Shown: positions 1 through 11,684, counted from the stretch's first letter. The stretch is DNA of 64,000 bases from Pseudomonas sp. QTF5 (GCF_000512695.2 NZ_AZRW02000008.1:123644-187643); one strand, 5' to 3'. Made by a program: numbers and translations. Notes: generated by a model from the letters alone, not told the origin.

Positions 1-703
1 AGGCACTCAGCATGTCTTCCCAATTCTTGCGCCCGTCGCCGGGGTTGAACACCGAGGTGTAGATCACACCGTCGAGCACCAGCTCTTGTTCACGGGCGGG
101 CGCCTGAAAGTCGATGCCCTTGCCGGCACGCAAATGCGCAGGACCAAAGGCCCGCAGATCAAGTTGACGACTGTCGGCCAGCAAGCCTTTGATCTTCAAT
201 CGCACCTGGCGGGCCAATGGCTGACGCTGCAATTGCGCACCGCGTTCGGCAAAACGATCCCACACCGGTGCCGGCACCGCGACAATCGGATAGTCGGCGC
301 CCATGGCTTCGCGAACGGCATTAACGGTGTAATTGGAATGGGTAATCGCCGCACCGCTCGCGCGCAATACCGTGCGCCAGTCATTACGCGGTTCACCGGC
401 GAACGGCTCATTGGGAATGGTGCTGAATTCCCATGCAAACACCGCCAGGGTCGGACAGGCAAAATGCACCGGCGTGCGATGCGGCGGCGAGAACGACAGG
501 AACACGCAGTCTTCGCCACGGGACAGACAGTCGAGGTACAGGGCGTCGACTTCGGTCTGCGGATCGCTGACCTCCACTACCCGCCCCAGTCGCTCCAGCA
601 CCGGCCGATACTCTTTGAGCACGAAGTAGTAGCTGTATTCCGAACGGCCCAGGTTCTGGGCAATGGTGCGCTGGTTGGTTTCCGAATGAATGATGATCAG
701 CAT
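1..703 (-). CDS. Glycosyltransferase, C-terminus outside the window (partial)
   Basis: The reverse-strand frame is open from an ATG at 703 to the window edge, giving about 234 residues with no stop. It starts MLIIIHSETNQRTIAQNLGR and continues SEYSYYFVLKEYRPVLERLG, closely parallel to the N-terminus of the next gene upstream, so the two are tandem paralogues. The last visible residues, VFNPGDGRKNWEDMLSA, match the point where the GT-B acceptor half passes into the nucleotide-sugar half in the paralogue. The start overlaps the stop of the upstream gene by 7 bases, which implies translational coupling in one operon. By family it should transfer a sugar during surface polysaccharide synthesis at the cytoplasmic membrane. 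Donor and acceptor cannot be read from the sequence. Confidence 0.8.
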   Translation of the reverse strand, partial: MLIIIHSETNQRTIAQNLGRSEYSYYFVLKEYRPVLERLGRVVEVSDPQTEVDALYLDCLSRGEDCVFLSFSPPHRTPVHFACPTLAVFAWEFSTIPNEPFAGEPRNDWRTVLRASGAAITHSNYTVNAVREAMGADYPIVAVPAPVWDRFAERGAQLQRQPLARQVRLKIKGLLADSRQLDLRAFGPAHLRAGKGIDFQAPAREQELVLDGVIYTSVFNPGDGRKNWEDMLSA

Positions 704-2262
704 GAGGCGTTATCCGTGACGGTCGCTGCCGACACACCGTGTGGCGCCAGCCCGAAAAAGTCCGCCAAGCGTTGTTGCACCGCAGCGAATGCGCAGTAAT
801 CGTGCATGCGCTCGACCGCGGCGTGAGACATCTGCTGATACTCCAGCGGCTGTTCCTTGGCGATCCGGTAGCTGTTTTCGTAGGCCGTTTTCAACGACCC
901 CCAGTCCGGTCGATGACGCAGGGTCCGATAGATGATGCGGGTGTCCTGAGGCCAGATGGTCAGCTCTTCGCTGGACTTGACCACAAACGCCACACGCTCA
1001 TCGATGTAATCCTCCATGGCCGTGTGGTCCGGGGCGATTACCGGTTTGCCGCTGGCCATGAACTCCATCAGCGGCAGACACAAGCCTTCGCAGCGCGAGG
1101 CGTTGACGTAATAACTCGCCGCCTCATAGAGCCGGGCATATTGCGGATCGTCCAGGTAACCGTGCATCACCACCACCCGACAGGCGAACGGCGACAACTG
1201 CGCCAGCAAGGTCATCAGCTCGGTGTAGTAAGACGACAGATCGCTCTGGGTAATCTTCAGCACCAGCGTGGCGTCCACGGTTTCCCGGAACGCCCAGCAG
1301 AATGCAGTGATCAGTTGATGCCAGTTTTTGCGACCGTCCCGGGGATTGAACACGGTGACGTAGACCACGCCGTCGACCTGGATCTGGACGTGCTCCGTAG
1401 TGTCTGGCAGGTCCAGGGGGGCTGGTACCTGGGCCGGCACTGCCTGCGGGCCGGCAATGGCCGGGAGGTATTTTTCGAGCCTGGAGTGAGCCGGGTCGGA
1501 CAACAGATCACGAATCCCCTCCCAATACCACTGGCGCAGAAAATGAGTGCGATGGACCGGCACCGGTTGCGCCTTGCCCAGGTCCAGCGCCCACTGGCGC
1601 AAATAATGCCGGGCGATGACGAAGCGGCGCTTGAGGGTCAGCGGCGGTGGGCGCAAGGCCTCGAGTTCGGCCTGCTGTTCTGGAGTCAGCGGCGATGGAA
1701 TCAACGAGTCGGCGGACAGCCCGAGCGTGCGGGTATCGAGGATGCAACCCTTGATATCGAGGGTCGACCCAGCATTGACCGGCACACTGGTATGGCGACT
1801 ACGAATGGCCGCGAAGTTTTCCCACAACGGGGTCGGCAATACCAACACCGGAAAGTCTTCGCCCATGGCCCGACGGATGGCGCGGGCGGTATGACTGGAG
1901 AGCGTGATCACCCGGCCCTGGCGCGCCAGCATGCGCGTCCAGTCCTGCCGGGGATCGTTGTCCCACTGCTCATCGGGAATCGAATCGAACTCCCAGGCCA
2001 CCACGCAGATCGTCGGGCAATCAAGGTCGTTCGGGGTTTTCTGCGGTGGGGTGAAGGACAGGAACAGGCTCTCTTCGCCGGCGGCAAGCAGCTGTCGGTA
2101 AAGGGGATCGACCTCGGCGGTGGAACACACCACATGCACCCGCCCAAGGCTTTCGAGCACCGGACGATAAGCCTTGAGCACAAAGTAATAACTGTATTCG
2201 GGACGACCGAGGCTCTGGCTGATGGAACTGTCGTTGACGTCCGAGTAAAGAATAAAATTCAT
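697..2262 (-). CDS. GT4-like glycosyltransferase
   Basis: About 521 residues. I start at ATG 2262 (MNFILYSDVNDSSISQSLGR) rather than an in-frame ATG 24 bases upstream because it aligns with the start of the paralogous gene at 703. The N-terminal half has the motif GRPEYSYYFVLKAYRPVLES. The C-terminal half has VFNPRDGRKNWHQL and the GT4-type donor-site block CEGLCLPLMEFMASGKPVIA. About 100 residues between the halves are variable, and the protein is longer than a minimal GT4 enzyme. It lies divergent from the rmd operon, so it probably acts on the same or a related lipopolysaccharide or exopolysaccharide. The sugar specificity is unknown. Confidence 0.85.
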   Translation of the reverse strand: MNFILYSDVNDSSISQSLGRPEYSYYFVLKAYRPVLESLGRVHVVCSTAEVDPLYRQLLAAGEESLFLSFTPPQKTPNDLDCPTICVVAWEFDSIPDEQWDNDPRQDWTRMLARQGRVITLSSHTARAIRRAMGEDFPVLVLPTPLWENFAAIRSRHTSVPVNAGSTLDIKGCILDTRTLGLSADSLIPSPLTPEQQAELEALRPPPLTLKRRFVIARHYLRQWALDLGKAQPVPVHRTHFLRQWYWEGIRDLLSDPAHSRLEKYLPAIAGPQAVPAQVPAPLDLPDTTEHVQIQVDGVVYVTVFNPRDGRKNWHQLITAFCWAFRETVDATLVLKITQSDLSSYYTELMTLLAQLSPFACRVVVMHGYLDDPQYARLYEAASYYVNASRCEGLCLPLMEFMASGKPVIAPDHTAMEDYIDERVAFVVKSSEELTIWPQDTRIIYRTLRHRPDWGSLKTAYENSYRIAKEQPLEYQQMSHAAVERMHDYCAFAAVQQRLADFFGLAPHGVSAATVTDNASC

Positions 2263-2692
2263 GGCATCCCACGATGAGGCCGCCATCCCGGCAACCCCAC
2301 TCTATGACGGCGAAGCCACCGATCGAGACGGCGTGTCCCCGTCTTCGTCTATAGTCTTCGTGCCCGTCTACATTCTTGTTTTAGTGGTCAGTTTCGCGCA
2401 GTTGCAGAACAACCCTGCCGAACCCTGGACGATCGTGACGAGGGGCATTCTAAACACATCCATCAAGGGTTCGTGAACCGCTCGGCGAGAATAAATGGGC
2501 CTGCGAAAACGAGAACTGATCGGTCACGGTGGGACCTGTTGAAATTGCTGCGCAATTGGCACAGATTGGCTACCAAACAACTACAACAACGACTTCGCCT
2601 GTCTTTCGACCCCGTAATCCACCCGGTCTGTAAGACATCTCCATCAAGCCTGTGGGGAATGGATGAGGTTTTATGATCAAGGGAGTCGCTGC
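2263..2692. other. Divergent intergenic region between glycosyltransferase operon and rmd operon
   Basis: About 430 bases separate the two divergent operons, so both promoters should lie here. I see no convincing gene and no clear sigma-70 pair. A TTGGCAC followed by GGCT near 2556 recalls a sigma-54 element but lacks the TTGC half, so I do not call it. Confidence 0.5.
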
Positions 2693-4575
<1,883 letters not shown>

Positions 4576-4578
4576 GCC

Positions 4579-6021
4579 ATGCTGATTCCCGTGATTCTCT
4601 CCGGTGGTGCCGGTACCCGTTTGTGGCCGGTGTCCCGCGAAGGCCATCCCAAGCCGTTCATGACCCTGCCCGACGGTCAGTCGCTGCTGGGTAAAACCTA
4701 TCGGCGTGCGGCCGGTTTGCTCGATGGCTGGGGGGACATCGTCACGGTGACCAATCGCGACTATTACTTCCAGAGCAAGGATCACTATCAGGATGCGCGC
4801 CTGGAGCGCCATCGCGGGCATTTTCTGCTCGAGCCGACGGGTCGCAATACAGCCCCGGCCATCGCGGCGGCAGCCCTTTCGCTACAAGCCCTGCACGGCG
4901 ACGAAGCAATCATGGTGGTGATGCCCGCCGATCATCTGATCCTCAACGAAGACGCGTTGAAGAGCGCGGTCGAGCACGCCGTGGCGTTGGCCAAGGCCGG
5001 CCATCTGGTGACCTTCGGCGTCGTGCCGACAGCCCCGGAAACCGGCTTCGGCTACATCGAAACCGGTGCCCCGCTGGACGACAAAGGCGCCGCCAAGGTG
5101 CAGCGCTTCGTCGAGAAACCCGACCTGCAAACCGCCACGCATTATCTGGAGAGCGGCAACTTCCTGTGGAATTCGGGGATGTTCTGCTTCTCGATCGCTA
5201 CGCTGCTGGCCGAGTTGCACCTTCACGCGCCCGCACTGCTTGAACAGGCCCGGGCCTGCATGGCGGCCAGCGCGCCGGTGGAAACCGGTGGTTGCCTGCA
5301 ACAGGAGCTGTCACCCACTCACTTCGCCGAAATCACCGACATCTCCATCGACTACGCGCTGATGGAGCGCTCCGACAAAGTGGTCGTGGTACCGGCCAGT
5401 TTCGACTGGAGCGACATCGGTTCCTGGGGCGCCGTGGCCGCACTGGTGCCGGCCGATGCGCAGAACAATCGCGCCAGCGGCGACGCGATCTTCATCGACA
5501 GCCACAACAACTTCATCCAGAGCGAAGACCGGTTGGTCGCGGCAGTGGGTGTGGATAACCTGATCATCATCGACACCGCCGACGCGGTGCTGGTGGCCCA
5601 CGCCGACCGCGCCCAGGATGTGCGCCGGGTAGCCCGGCAGCTCAAGGACGATAAACACGAAGCCTATCGCCTGCATCGCACGGTCAGCCGCCCCTGGGGC
5701 ACCTACACCGTGCTCGAGGAAGGTCCGCGCTTCAAGATCAAACGCATCGTGGTCAAACCCGGCGCCAAGTTGTCATTGCAAATGCACCATCACCGCAATG
5801 AACACTGGGTGGTGGTCGAAGGCATGGCCAAGGTCACCAACAACGGTTCCGGTTCGCACCTGGTGGCCAAGAACGAGTCGACGTTCATTGCCGCCGGGCA
5901 CAGGCACCGCCTGGAAAACCCCGGCGTGATCGACCTGGTGATCATCGAAGTGCAAAGCGGTGAATACCTGGGAGAGGACGATATCGTTCGCTTCGAAGAC
6001 CAATACGGCAGGACGGTTTGA
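4579..6021 (+). CDS. wbpW: Bifunctional mannose-1-phosphate guanylyltransferase / mannose-6-phosphate isomerase
   Basis: 480 residues, a type II PMI/GMP enzyme. The N-terminal pyrophosphorylase domain carries GGAGTRLWPVSREGHPKPF at residues 9-27 and the sugar-phosphate motif FVEKP. The C-terminal cupin-type isomerase domain carries QMHHHRNEHWVVVEG, with the zinc-binding His and Glu residues. It supplies GDP-D-mannose to Gmd and Rmd immediately upstream, so three consecutive genes form a complete route from fructose- or mannose-6-phosphate to GDP-D-rhamnose, apart from phosphomannomutase, which is not in this window. The symbol rests on gene order; sequence alone cannot separate WbpW from AlgA or PslB paralogues. 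Confidence 0.93.
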   Translation: MLIPVILSGGAGTRLWPVSREGHPKPFMTLPDGQSLLGKTYRRAAGLLDGWGDIVTVTNRDYYFQSKDHYQDARLERHRGHFLLEPTGRNTAPAIAAAALSLQALHGDEAIMVVMPADHLILNEDALKSAVEHAVALAKAGHLVTFGVVPTAPETGFGYIETGAPLDDKGAAKVQRFVEKPDLQTATHYLESGNFLWNSGMFCFSIATLLAELHLHAPALLEQARACMAASAPVETGGCLQQELSPTHFAEITDISIDYALMERSDKVVVVPASFDWSDIGSWGAVAALVPADAQNNRASGDAIFIDSHNNFIQSEDRLVAAVGVDNLIIIDTADAVLVAHADRAQDVRRVARQLKDDKHEAYRLHRTVSRPWGTYTVLEEGPRFKIKRIVVKPGAKLSLQMHHHRNEHWVVVEGMAKVTNNGSGSHLVAKNESTFIAAGHRHRLENPGVIDLVIIEVQSGEYLGEDDIVRFEDQYGRTV

Positions 6022-6819
6022 ATGCTGCTTTCCCTGTATCGCTCGCTGTGGAGCTATCGAGGTTTCGTCCTCGGTAGCGTCAAGCGAGAGTTTCAAGCGC
6101 GTTATCGCAATTCGCTGTTCGGTGCCCTGTGGACCGTGCTCAACCCGCTGTCGATGATCGTCGTCTACACGGTGATTTTTTCCCACATCATGCGCGCTCG
6201 CTTGCCGGGTGTGGATGACGGCATGGCCTACAGCATCTACCTCTGCGCCGGGTTGCTGACCTGGGGCCTGTTCTCGGAAATCACCCTGCGCAGCCAGAAC
6301 ATGTTTCTGGAAAACGCCAACCTGCTGAAGAAAATCAGCTTCCCGAGAATCTGTCTGCCAGTGATCGTGCTGTTTAACGCCGGCATCAACTTCGCGATCA
6401 TCATCGGGCTGTTCCTGGGCTTTCTGCTGATCACCGGGCGCCTGCCGGGCATGGCACTGCTAGCATTACTGCCGCTGGTGGCGCTGCAAGTGATGTTCTG
6501 CGCCGGGCTGGGGATGATCCTCGGCGTGCTGAACGTATTCTTTCGCGATGTCGGGCAATTTTTCGGCATCTGCCTGCAATTCTGGTTCTGGCTGACACCG
6601 ATCGTGTACCCCCTGAGCATTCTGCCCGAGTGGGTGCAACGGCTGTTGCAACTCAACCCCATGACCAACCTGATCGGCAGCTACCAGAACCTGTTCCTTT
6701 ACGGCCAATGGCCGGTCTGGAGTTCGCTGCTGCCGATCTTCGTGATCGGTGTGTTGTTCTGCCTGATCGGGCTGCGGCTGTTTCGTCAGCGGGTCGGCGA
6801 AATGGTGGATGAACTCTGA
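6022..6819 (+). CDS. wzm: O-polysaccharide ABC transporter permease
   Basis: 265 residues, an ABC-2 type membrane protein with about six hydrophobic segments. The N-terminal block VKREFQARYRNSLFGALWTV is characteristic of polysaccharide exporters of the Wzm/KpsM/TagG family. Its ATG follows the wbpW stop directly, and its TGA overlaps the wzt start by one base. With Wzt it would move the finished undecaprenyl-linked polysaccharide across the inner membrane, as in ABC-transporter-dependent O-antigen synthesis. Confidence 0.95.
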   Translation: MLLSLYRSLWSYRGFVLGSVKREFQARYRNSLFGALWTVLNPLSMIVVYTVIFSHIMRARLPGVDDGMAYSIYLCAGLLTWGLFSEITLRSQNMFLENANLLKKISFPRICLPVIVLFNAGINFAIIIGLFLGFLLITGRLPGMALLALLPLVALQVMFCAGLGMILGVLNVFFRDVGQFFGICLQFWFWLTPIVYPLSILPEWVQRLLQLNPMTNLIGSYQNLFLYGQWPVWSSLLPIFVIGVLFCLIGLRLFRQRVGEMVDEL

Positions 6820-8072
6820 TGGGACACATACGCGTGACCGGCCTGGGCAAGGCCTACAAGCAATACCCCACGCGCTGGAGCCGATTGGCCGAGTGGCTGA
6901 TCCCGTTTTCGCCGATCCGCCATCGCCAGCATTGGGTGCTGCAAGACGTGGCATTCGAGATTGCTCCCGGTGAAGCGGTGGGCATCGTCGGGGTCAACGG
7001 TGCCGGCAAAAGTACCTTGCTGAAGATGATCACCGGCACCACCCAACCCACCTGCGGGCAGATCCGGCTTGAAGGACGCGTCGCCGCCCTGCTGGAACTG
7101 GGCATGGGTTTTCACCCGGATTTCACCGGCCGACAAAATGCGATCATGGCCGGGCAATTGCTGGGCATGCAGGTCGAAGAAATCGAAACCCTGATGCCGC
7201 ACATCGAACACTTCGCGGAAATCGGCGAAGCCATCGACCACCCGGTGCGCACCTATTCCAGCGGCATGCAGATGCGCCTGGCGTTCAGCGTGGCCACCGC
7301 GAGGCGCCCGGATATCCTGATCGTCGACGAAGCGTTGTCGGTGGGCGACGCCTATTTTCAGCACAAAAGCTTCGATCGCATCCGCAGCTTCCGCAAGGCC
7401 GGCACCACGTTGCTGATCGTGTCCCACGACCGCTCGGCGATTCAGTCGATTTGCGACTCGGCGATCCTTCTGGAAAACGGTCGCATGGCCATGCATGGCA
7501 AGCCCGAAGCCGTCATGGACTACTACAACGCCCTGCTCGCCGAGCGAGAAGGCCAGACGGTGCGTCAGGAAATGCTCGTGGGCGGTCAGGTGCAAACCGT
7601 TTCCGGTACCGGTGAAGCCGGGATCCTCAGCGTGCGCCTGCTGGATGAACGTGAACGCGCCATTGATGCCGCCGAAGTTGGCCAGCCGGTAGTGCTTGAG
7701 GTGCAAGTCGAAGTGCGCCAGGACATCGAACGCCTGGTGCTGGGTTTCATGATCAAGGATCGCCTGGGCCAGGCCATGTACGGCATCAACACCCATCGTC
7801 AGGACCTCGCCCTCACCGACCTGCAGGCTGGCGAGCGGGTAACCTACCGCTTTGCTTTCGTCATGGGCCTGGGTAAGGGCAACTATTCCGTGGCCCTGAG
7901 CCTGTCGCGGCTGGACTCGCACCTGGACCGCAATTTCGAGTGGCGTGACTACGGCCTGGTGTTCCACGTGATCAACAACCGACACGAAGACTTCGTCGGT
8001 TGCTCGTGGCTGGGGGCGAAAACCACCATCACTCGAACAGCCGAATCGATTGTCTCGGAGAACACGCCATGA
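6819..8072 (+). CDS. wzt: O-polysaccharide ABC transporter ATP-binding protein with C-terminal glycan-recognition domain
   Basis: 417 residues. The ATPase domain (about 1-250) has Walker A GVNGAGKST, the signature YSSGMQMRLAF and Walker B with D-loop DILIVDEALSVGD. The extra C-terminal part (about 270-417, IDAAEVGQPVVLEVQVEV onward) fits the Wzt C-terminal beta-sandwich that recognises the capped end of the O-chain before export. That domain implies a terminally modified glycan, yet no obvious terminator methyltransferase lies in the visible operon. The stop overlaps the next start (ATGA at 8069-8072). Confidence 0.95.
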   Translation: MGHIRVTGLGKAYKQYPTRWSRLAEWLIPFSPIRHRQHWVLQDVAFEIAPGEAVGIVGVNGAGKSTLLKMITGTTQPTCGQIRLEGRVAALLELGMGFHPDFTGRQNAIMAGQLLGMQVEEIETLMPHIEHFAEIGEAIDHPVRTYSSGMQMRLAFSVATARRPDILIVDEALSVGDAYFQHKSFDRIRSFRKAGTTLLIVSHDRSAIQSICDSAILLENGRMAMHGKPEAVMDYYNALLAEREGQTVRQEMLVGGQVQTVSGTGEAGILSVRLLDERERAIDAAEVGQPVVLEVQVEVRQDIERLVLGFMIKDRLGQAMYGINTHRQDLALTDLQAGERVTYRFAFVMGLGKGNYSVALSLSRLDSHLDRNFEWRDYGLVFHVINNRHEDFVGCSWLGAKTTITRTAESIVSENTP

Positions 8073-9436
8073 CGCGTCTTCTGGTGGAATGCACCCACGT
8101 GTTCCAGCACCCCAAGGTCAATTCGGGCATTCAACGGGTGGTGCGCAACGTCATCAATCAGTTGCCTGAAAGCGTCGATGGCGTCGAGTGCATCCCGGTG
8201 GTGATGCTCAAGGGCAAGCTCTACCGCGTGCTGCAGCTAGGCCCTTTAAACATACCGTTTTTTGATGGATTGATGACCTTCGGTGGCCAGTTTGAGCGTT
8301 TGGCCCATCGTTTCTGGCAACTGCACCAGCGCCTCGACGAACGCTGTACATCGCGATGGACTCGGCGTGCGCTGTATGTGGCCTACCGCCTGACGGCGCT
8401 GGCGGGTTTCAGCGTTCCGCTGCGCCTGATCGACCGGATCAACCAATATCAACTGCCCAAACGCTGCTCGCCGTTGCCGCATCAACCGGGCGATCAATTA
8501 GTGTTGCTGGATTCGTCCTGGCACGCCGATTTCTTCCCGTTGGCCGAACAACTCAAACGCGAAGGCGTGGGCATCGTCTCGGTGATCTACGACCTGATTC
8601 CCCTGACCCACCCGCAGTTCTACGACACGCGACTGGTGCAGATTTTCAACGAGTGGTTCGACTGGATCGCCAAAACCGCCGACGGCTATGTGGCGATTTC
8701 CGCCACGGTGCGCGATCAGGTGCGCGATGAATTGCATCGTCGAGTCGGTCCTGCCAAAGCCGACACCTTGTGGTTCGACTATTTCCACTTGGGCTCCGAG
8801 CTGGACCTGCGCGAAGAAACCGCCGCTGTCGAAACGCGCCTGACACGGCTGTTCGATACTCCGGAACCGGTGTTCCTGATGGTCAGCACCATCGAGCCGC
8901 GCAAGAACCATGACTACTTGCTGGACGCCTTCGAACTCGCCTGGGCCGCCGGCTCGAAAGCCCGGCTGTGCATCGCCGGGCGCATTGGCTGGAAGTGCGA
9001 TGCCCTGCTCGCCCGGGTGCGCAATCACCCGCAGCTGAATACGCGACTGTTCATGTTTAACGACCTGAGCGACACCAGCCTCGAACACGCCTATTCCCAC
9101 GCCAGTGCGCTGGTGTTTCCGTCCTACGTCGAAGGCTTCGGCCTGCCATTGGTGGAAGCCATGCAGCGCGGTTTGCCGGCCATGGGCAGTGACATCCCGG
9201 TCTTCCGTGAAATAGGCGGCGAGTTCATGGCGTACTTCGACCTGGCCGAACCAAAAAGCCTGGCCGATCTGGTCGCTCGATTCGAGAGCAGTCAACAATT
9301 CCCGGCCGCCCGCAATGTGGCGGACTGGCGCTGGATCGGCTGGCGTGAAGCCAGTGCGCAACTGGCCGAACGAACCCTGCGCAACCTTGGGGAAACAACC
9401 GTGGTGCAAGAGAGGCAACATGCGAATTGCCCTTAA
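8069..9436 (+). CDS. wbpX: D-rhamnosyltransferase WbpX-like, GT4
   Basis: 455 residues from ATG 8069, which overlaps the wzt stop; an in-frame start further upstream is a shadow of wzt. The N-terminus MTRLLVECTHVF and NSGIQRVVRNV is typical of rhamnosyl or mannosyl transferases that act on lipid-linked glycans. The C-terminal donor site shows VSTIEPRKNHDYLLDAFE and FPSYVEGFGLPLVEAM with the conserved Glu-x7-Glu spacing. In P. aeruginosa WbpX, WbpY and WbpZ together assemble the D-rhamnan. The assignment here rests on the identical order after wzm-wzt. It overlaps wbpY by 17 bases. Confidence 0.88.
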   Translation: MTRLLVECTHVFQHPKVNSGIQRVVRNVINQLPESVDGVECIPVVMLKGKLYRVLQLGPLNIPFFDGLMTFGGQFERLAHRFWQLHQRLDERCTSRWTRRALYVAYRLTALAGFSVPLRLIDRINQYQLPKRCSPLPHQPGDQLVLLDSSWHADFFPLAEQLKREGVGIVSVIYDLIPLTHPQFYDTRLVQIFNEWFDWIAKTADGYVAISATVRDQVRDELHRRVGPAKADTLWFDYFHLGSELDLREETAAVETRLTRLFDTPEPVFLMVSTIEPRKNHDYLLDAFELAWAAGSKARLCIAGRIGWKCDALLARVRNHPQLNTRLFMFNDLSDTSLEHAYSHASALVFPSYVEGFGLPLVEAMQRGLPAMGSDIPVFREIGGEFMAYFDLAEPKSLADLVARFESSQQFPAARNVADWRWIGWREASAQLAERTLRNLGETTVVQERQHANCP

Positions 9437-10550
9437 CGCCCGAATCCTCCAGGCTCCGCGCACCGGCATCGGCCATTACGTCGCCGAACTGGTGAACGCC
9501 CTGGCCGGTGAGCCGGACGTGGAGTTGTCGCTGTTCCATGGCTGGGGCTGGAGTTCTTCGCTACCCGATGCGGCCATGCCGGGGTACTCGCGGCTGACGC
9601 CATTGTTGCGGCAGATACCGGGGGCGTATCAGGCTCGACGTTGGCTGGCGCAGAAACGCTTTGATCAAGGCCGCGCCCAGGCGATCGACCTTTATCACGA
9701 ACCCAGTCTGTGGCCGTTGTCGTTCGACGGCCCGACGGTCATCACCCTGCATGACCTGACGCACCTGCACTATCCCGAAACGCAACCACCGGCACGCCTG
9801 CGAGAAATCGAGCGGCGGCTGGCCGATGGCGTGCAACAGGCGCGGCTGATTCTCACCGACTCGCAGTACATCGCCGACGAGGCTCAGGTCCATTTCGCAC
9901 TGCCGGCCGAGCGCTTTGTGGTCGCCCCGCTGGGCGTGGCGGCACGTTTCCACCCCCGCGAACCCGAAGCCATCAATGCGGTACTCAAGGCTCACGGTGT
10001 CGAGATGCGGGATTATTTTCTCTGCGTCGGTACCCTGGAACCACGCAAGAACTTGACCCTGGCCCTGCGCGCCCACGCCCAACTACCGGAAGCGTTGCGT
10101 CAGCGCTTTCCGCTGCTGATCGTCGGCATGGCCGGTTGGCAGCGCGAGCAATTCAGCGATGAGCTGCACCAGGCATTGGCCAATGGTCATGTGTGTTTGC
10201 TCGGTTATCTGCCCGACGAGCAGGTCGCACAGTTGTTGGCGGGCGCTCGGGCGCTGATTTTTCCGTCGCTCTACGAAGGCTTCGGCCTACCGGTGCTGGA
10301 GGCCATGGCCAGTGGCACGCCGGTGATCCTGACCCGACGTTCGGCCATGCCCGAAGTCGCAGGCGTTGCGGGCAACTATATTGAACCTGACGATCCAGAT
10401 GGCTTGCGCGATGCCATGCGCCGTCTGATCGACGATCAAACACATTGGCAGGCATGCCGAAAAGCCGGATTGCAGCAGGCAAGGCTTTTTTCCTGGGAGC
10501 GTTGCGCGAAGATCACCGCCCGCGCCTACCGCCAGGCTATGGGAGGTTGA
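9420..10550 (+). CDS. wbpY: D-rhamnosyltransferase WbpY-like, GT4
   Basis: 376 residues from ATG 9420, where the GT4 N-terminal motif MRIALNARILQAPRTGIGHY begins, inside the end of wbpX. The nucleotide-sugar half has VGTLEPRKNLTLALRA and FPSLYEGFGLPVLEAMASG. The related C-terminal motifs suggest that wbpX and wbpY share a GT4 ancestor. The TGA abuts the wbpZ ATG. It should transfer D-rhamnose from the GDP-sugar made by the first three genes of the operon. Confidence 0.88.
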   Translation: MRIALNARILQAPRTGIGHYVAELVNALAGEPDVELSLFHGWGWSSSLPDAAMPGYSRLTPLLRQIPGAYQARRWLAQKRFDQGRAQAIDLYHEPSLWPLSFDGPTVITLHDLTHLHYPETQPPARLREIERRLADGVQQARLILTDSQYIADEAQVHFALPAERFVVAPLGVAARFHPREPEAINAVLKAHGVEMRDYFLCVGTLEPRKNLTLALRAHAQLPEALRQRFPLLIVGMAGWQREQFSDELHQALANGHVCLLGYLPDEQVAQLLAGARALIFPSLYEGFGLPVLEAMASGTPVILTRRSAMPEVAGVAGNYIEPDDPDGLRDAMRRLIDDQTHWQACRKAGLQQARLFSWERCAKITARAYRQAMGG

Positions 10551-11681
10551 ATGCGAGTTCTTCATTTTTTCAAGACGTACCTGCCTGACTCGGTCGGCGG
10601 GATCGAACAAGTGATCTTCCAGTTATGTGAAAGCGGCGCCCAGCATGGCATTGAAGGCCAGGTGCTGACCCTCAGTGCCGATCCGACACCGCCGGTGGTG
10701 CAGCTCGGGCAGCACGAAGTCCATCGGGCCAAACTCGACATTCAGTTCGCTTCCACAGGCTTTTCTTACAGCGTCTTCAAGCAATTTCGCGAAATGGCGG
10801 CTGAGGCGGACGTGGTCAATTACCACTTCCCGTGGCCGTTCATGGACCTGGTGCATTTCTTCAGCGGCCTGAACAAACCCAGCGTCGTCACCTACCACTC
10901 GGACATCATTCGCCAGAAGCACCTGCTCAAACTTTACCGGCCATTGATGAACCGTTTCCTTGCCAGCGCCGACCGGATCGTCGCCGCCTCCCCCAACTAT
11001 CTGCACACCAGTGATGTATTGCAGCAGTTTCAGGACAAGACCCGAGTCATTCCCTATGGCCTTAACAAGGCAGGTTATCCACAACCCGACAACGAACGCA
11101 TGGACCATTGGCGGCAAACGCTTGGGGATAAGTTTTTCCTGTTTGTGGGCGTGATGCGCTATTACAAAGGCCTGCACATCCTGCTCGACGCCTTGAAAGA
11201 CGTGGATTACCCAGTGGTGATCGTTGGCGCCGGGCCGCTGGAAGCCGAACTGCACGCCCAGGCCGCGGCGCTGGGTTTACGCAATATTCACTTTCTCGGG
11301 CGTCTGGGGGACGAAGACAAAGTCGCGCTGCTGCAACTGAGTTACGCCATCGTATTTCCGTCGCACCTGCGCTCCGAAGCGTTCGGCATCTCGCTGCTCG
11401 AAGGCGCGATGTACGGCAAACCAATGATCTCCAGCGAAATCGGTACCGGCACCAGCTACATCAACATCCACAACGAAACCGGACTGGTGGTGCCGCCGAG
11501 TCATCCACAGGCGTTCCGTGAAGCCATGCGCACGCTGTGGGAAAACCCGATGCTTGCGGCCGAAATGGGCGTGAAGGCTGAGGCGCGTTATCAACAGTTG
11601 TTCACGGCTGACGAAATGGGTCGCAAGTGGACGGAGTTGTACGAAGAATTACTGGAAGAAAAATCCCTGTCCTACGCCTGA
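10551..11681 (+). CDS. wbpZ: Glycosyltransferase WbpZ-like, GT4
   Basis: 376 residues, beginning MRVLHFFKTYLPDSVGGIEQ, a glycine-rich acceptor-side loop of GT4 enzymes. The donor-side motifs are VGVMRYYKGLHILLDAL and FPSHLRSEAFGISLLEGAMYG. In P. aeruginosa WbpZ adds the first residue to the lipid-linked primer, and here it is also last in the series. No terminator hairpin with a T-run is obvious behind it; a REP repeat follows within a few bases and may act as the 3-prime boundary of the transcript. Confidence 0.9.
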   Translation: MRVLHFFKTYLPDSVGGIEQVIFQLCESGAQHGIEGQVLTLSADPTPPVVQLGQHEVHRAKLDIQFASTGFSYSVFKQFREMAAEADVVNYHFPWPFMDLVHFFSGLNKPSVVTYHSDIIRQKHLLKLYRPLMNRFLASADRIVAASPNYLHTSDVLQQFQDKTRVIPYGLNKAGYPQPDNERMDHWRQTLGDKFFLFVGVMRYYKGLHILLDALKDVDYPVVIVGAGPLEAELHAQAAALGLRNIHFLGRLGDEDKVALLQLSYAIVFPSHLRSEAFGISLLEGAMYGKPMISSEIGTGTSYINIHNETGLVVPPSHPQAFREAMRTLWENPMLAAEMGVKAEARYQQLFTADEMGRKWTELYEELLEEKSLSYA

Positions 11682-11684
11682 CTC

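Noticed and set aside
2550..2575. Possible sigma-54 promoter before rmd (TTGGCAC)
   Set aside because: The downstream half is GGCT instead of TTGC, so two key bases are missing.
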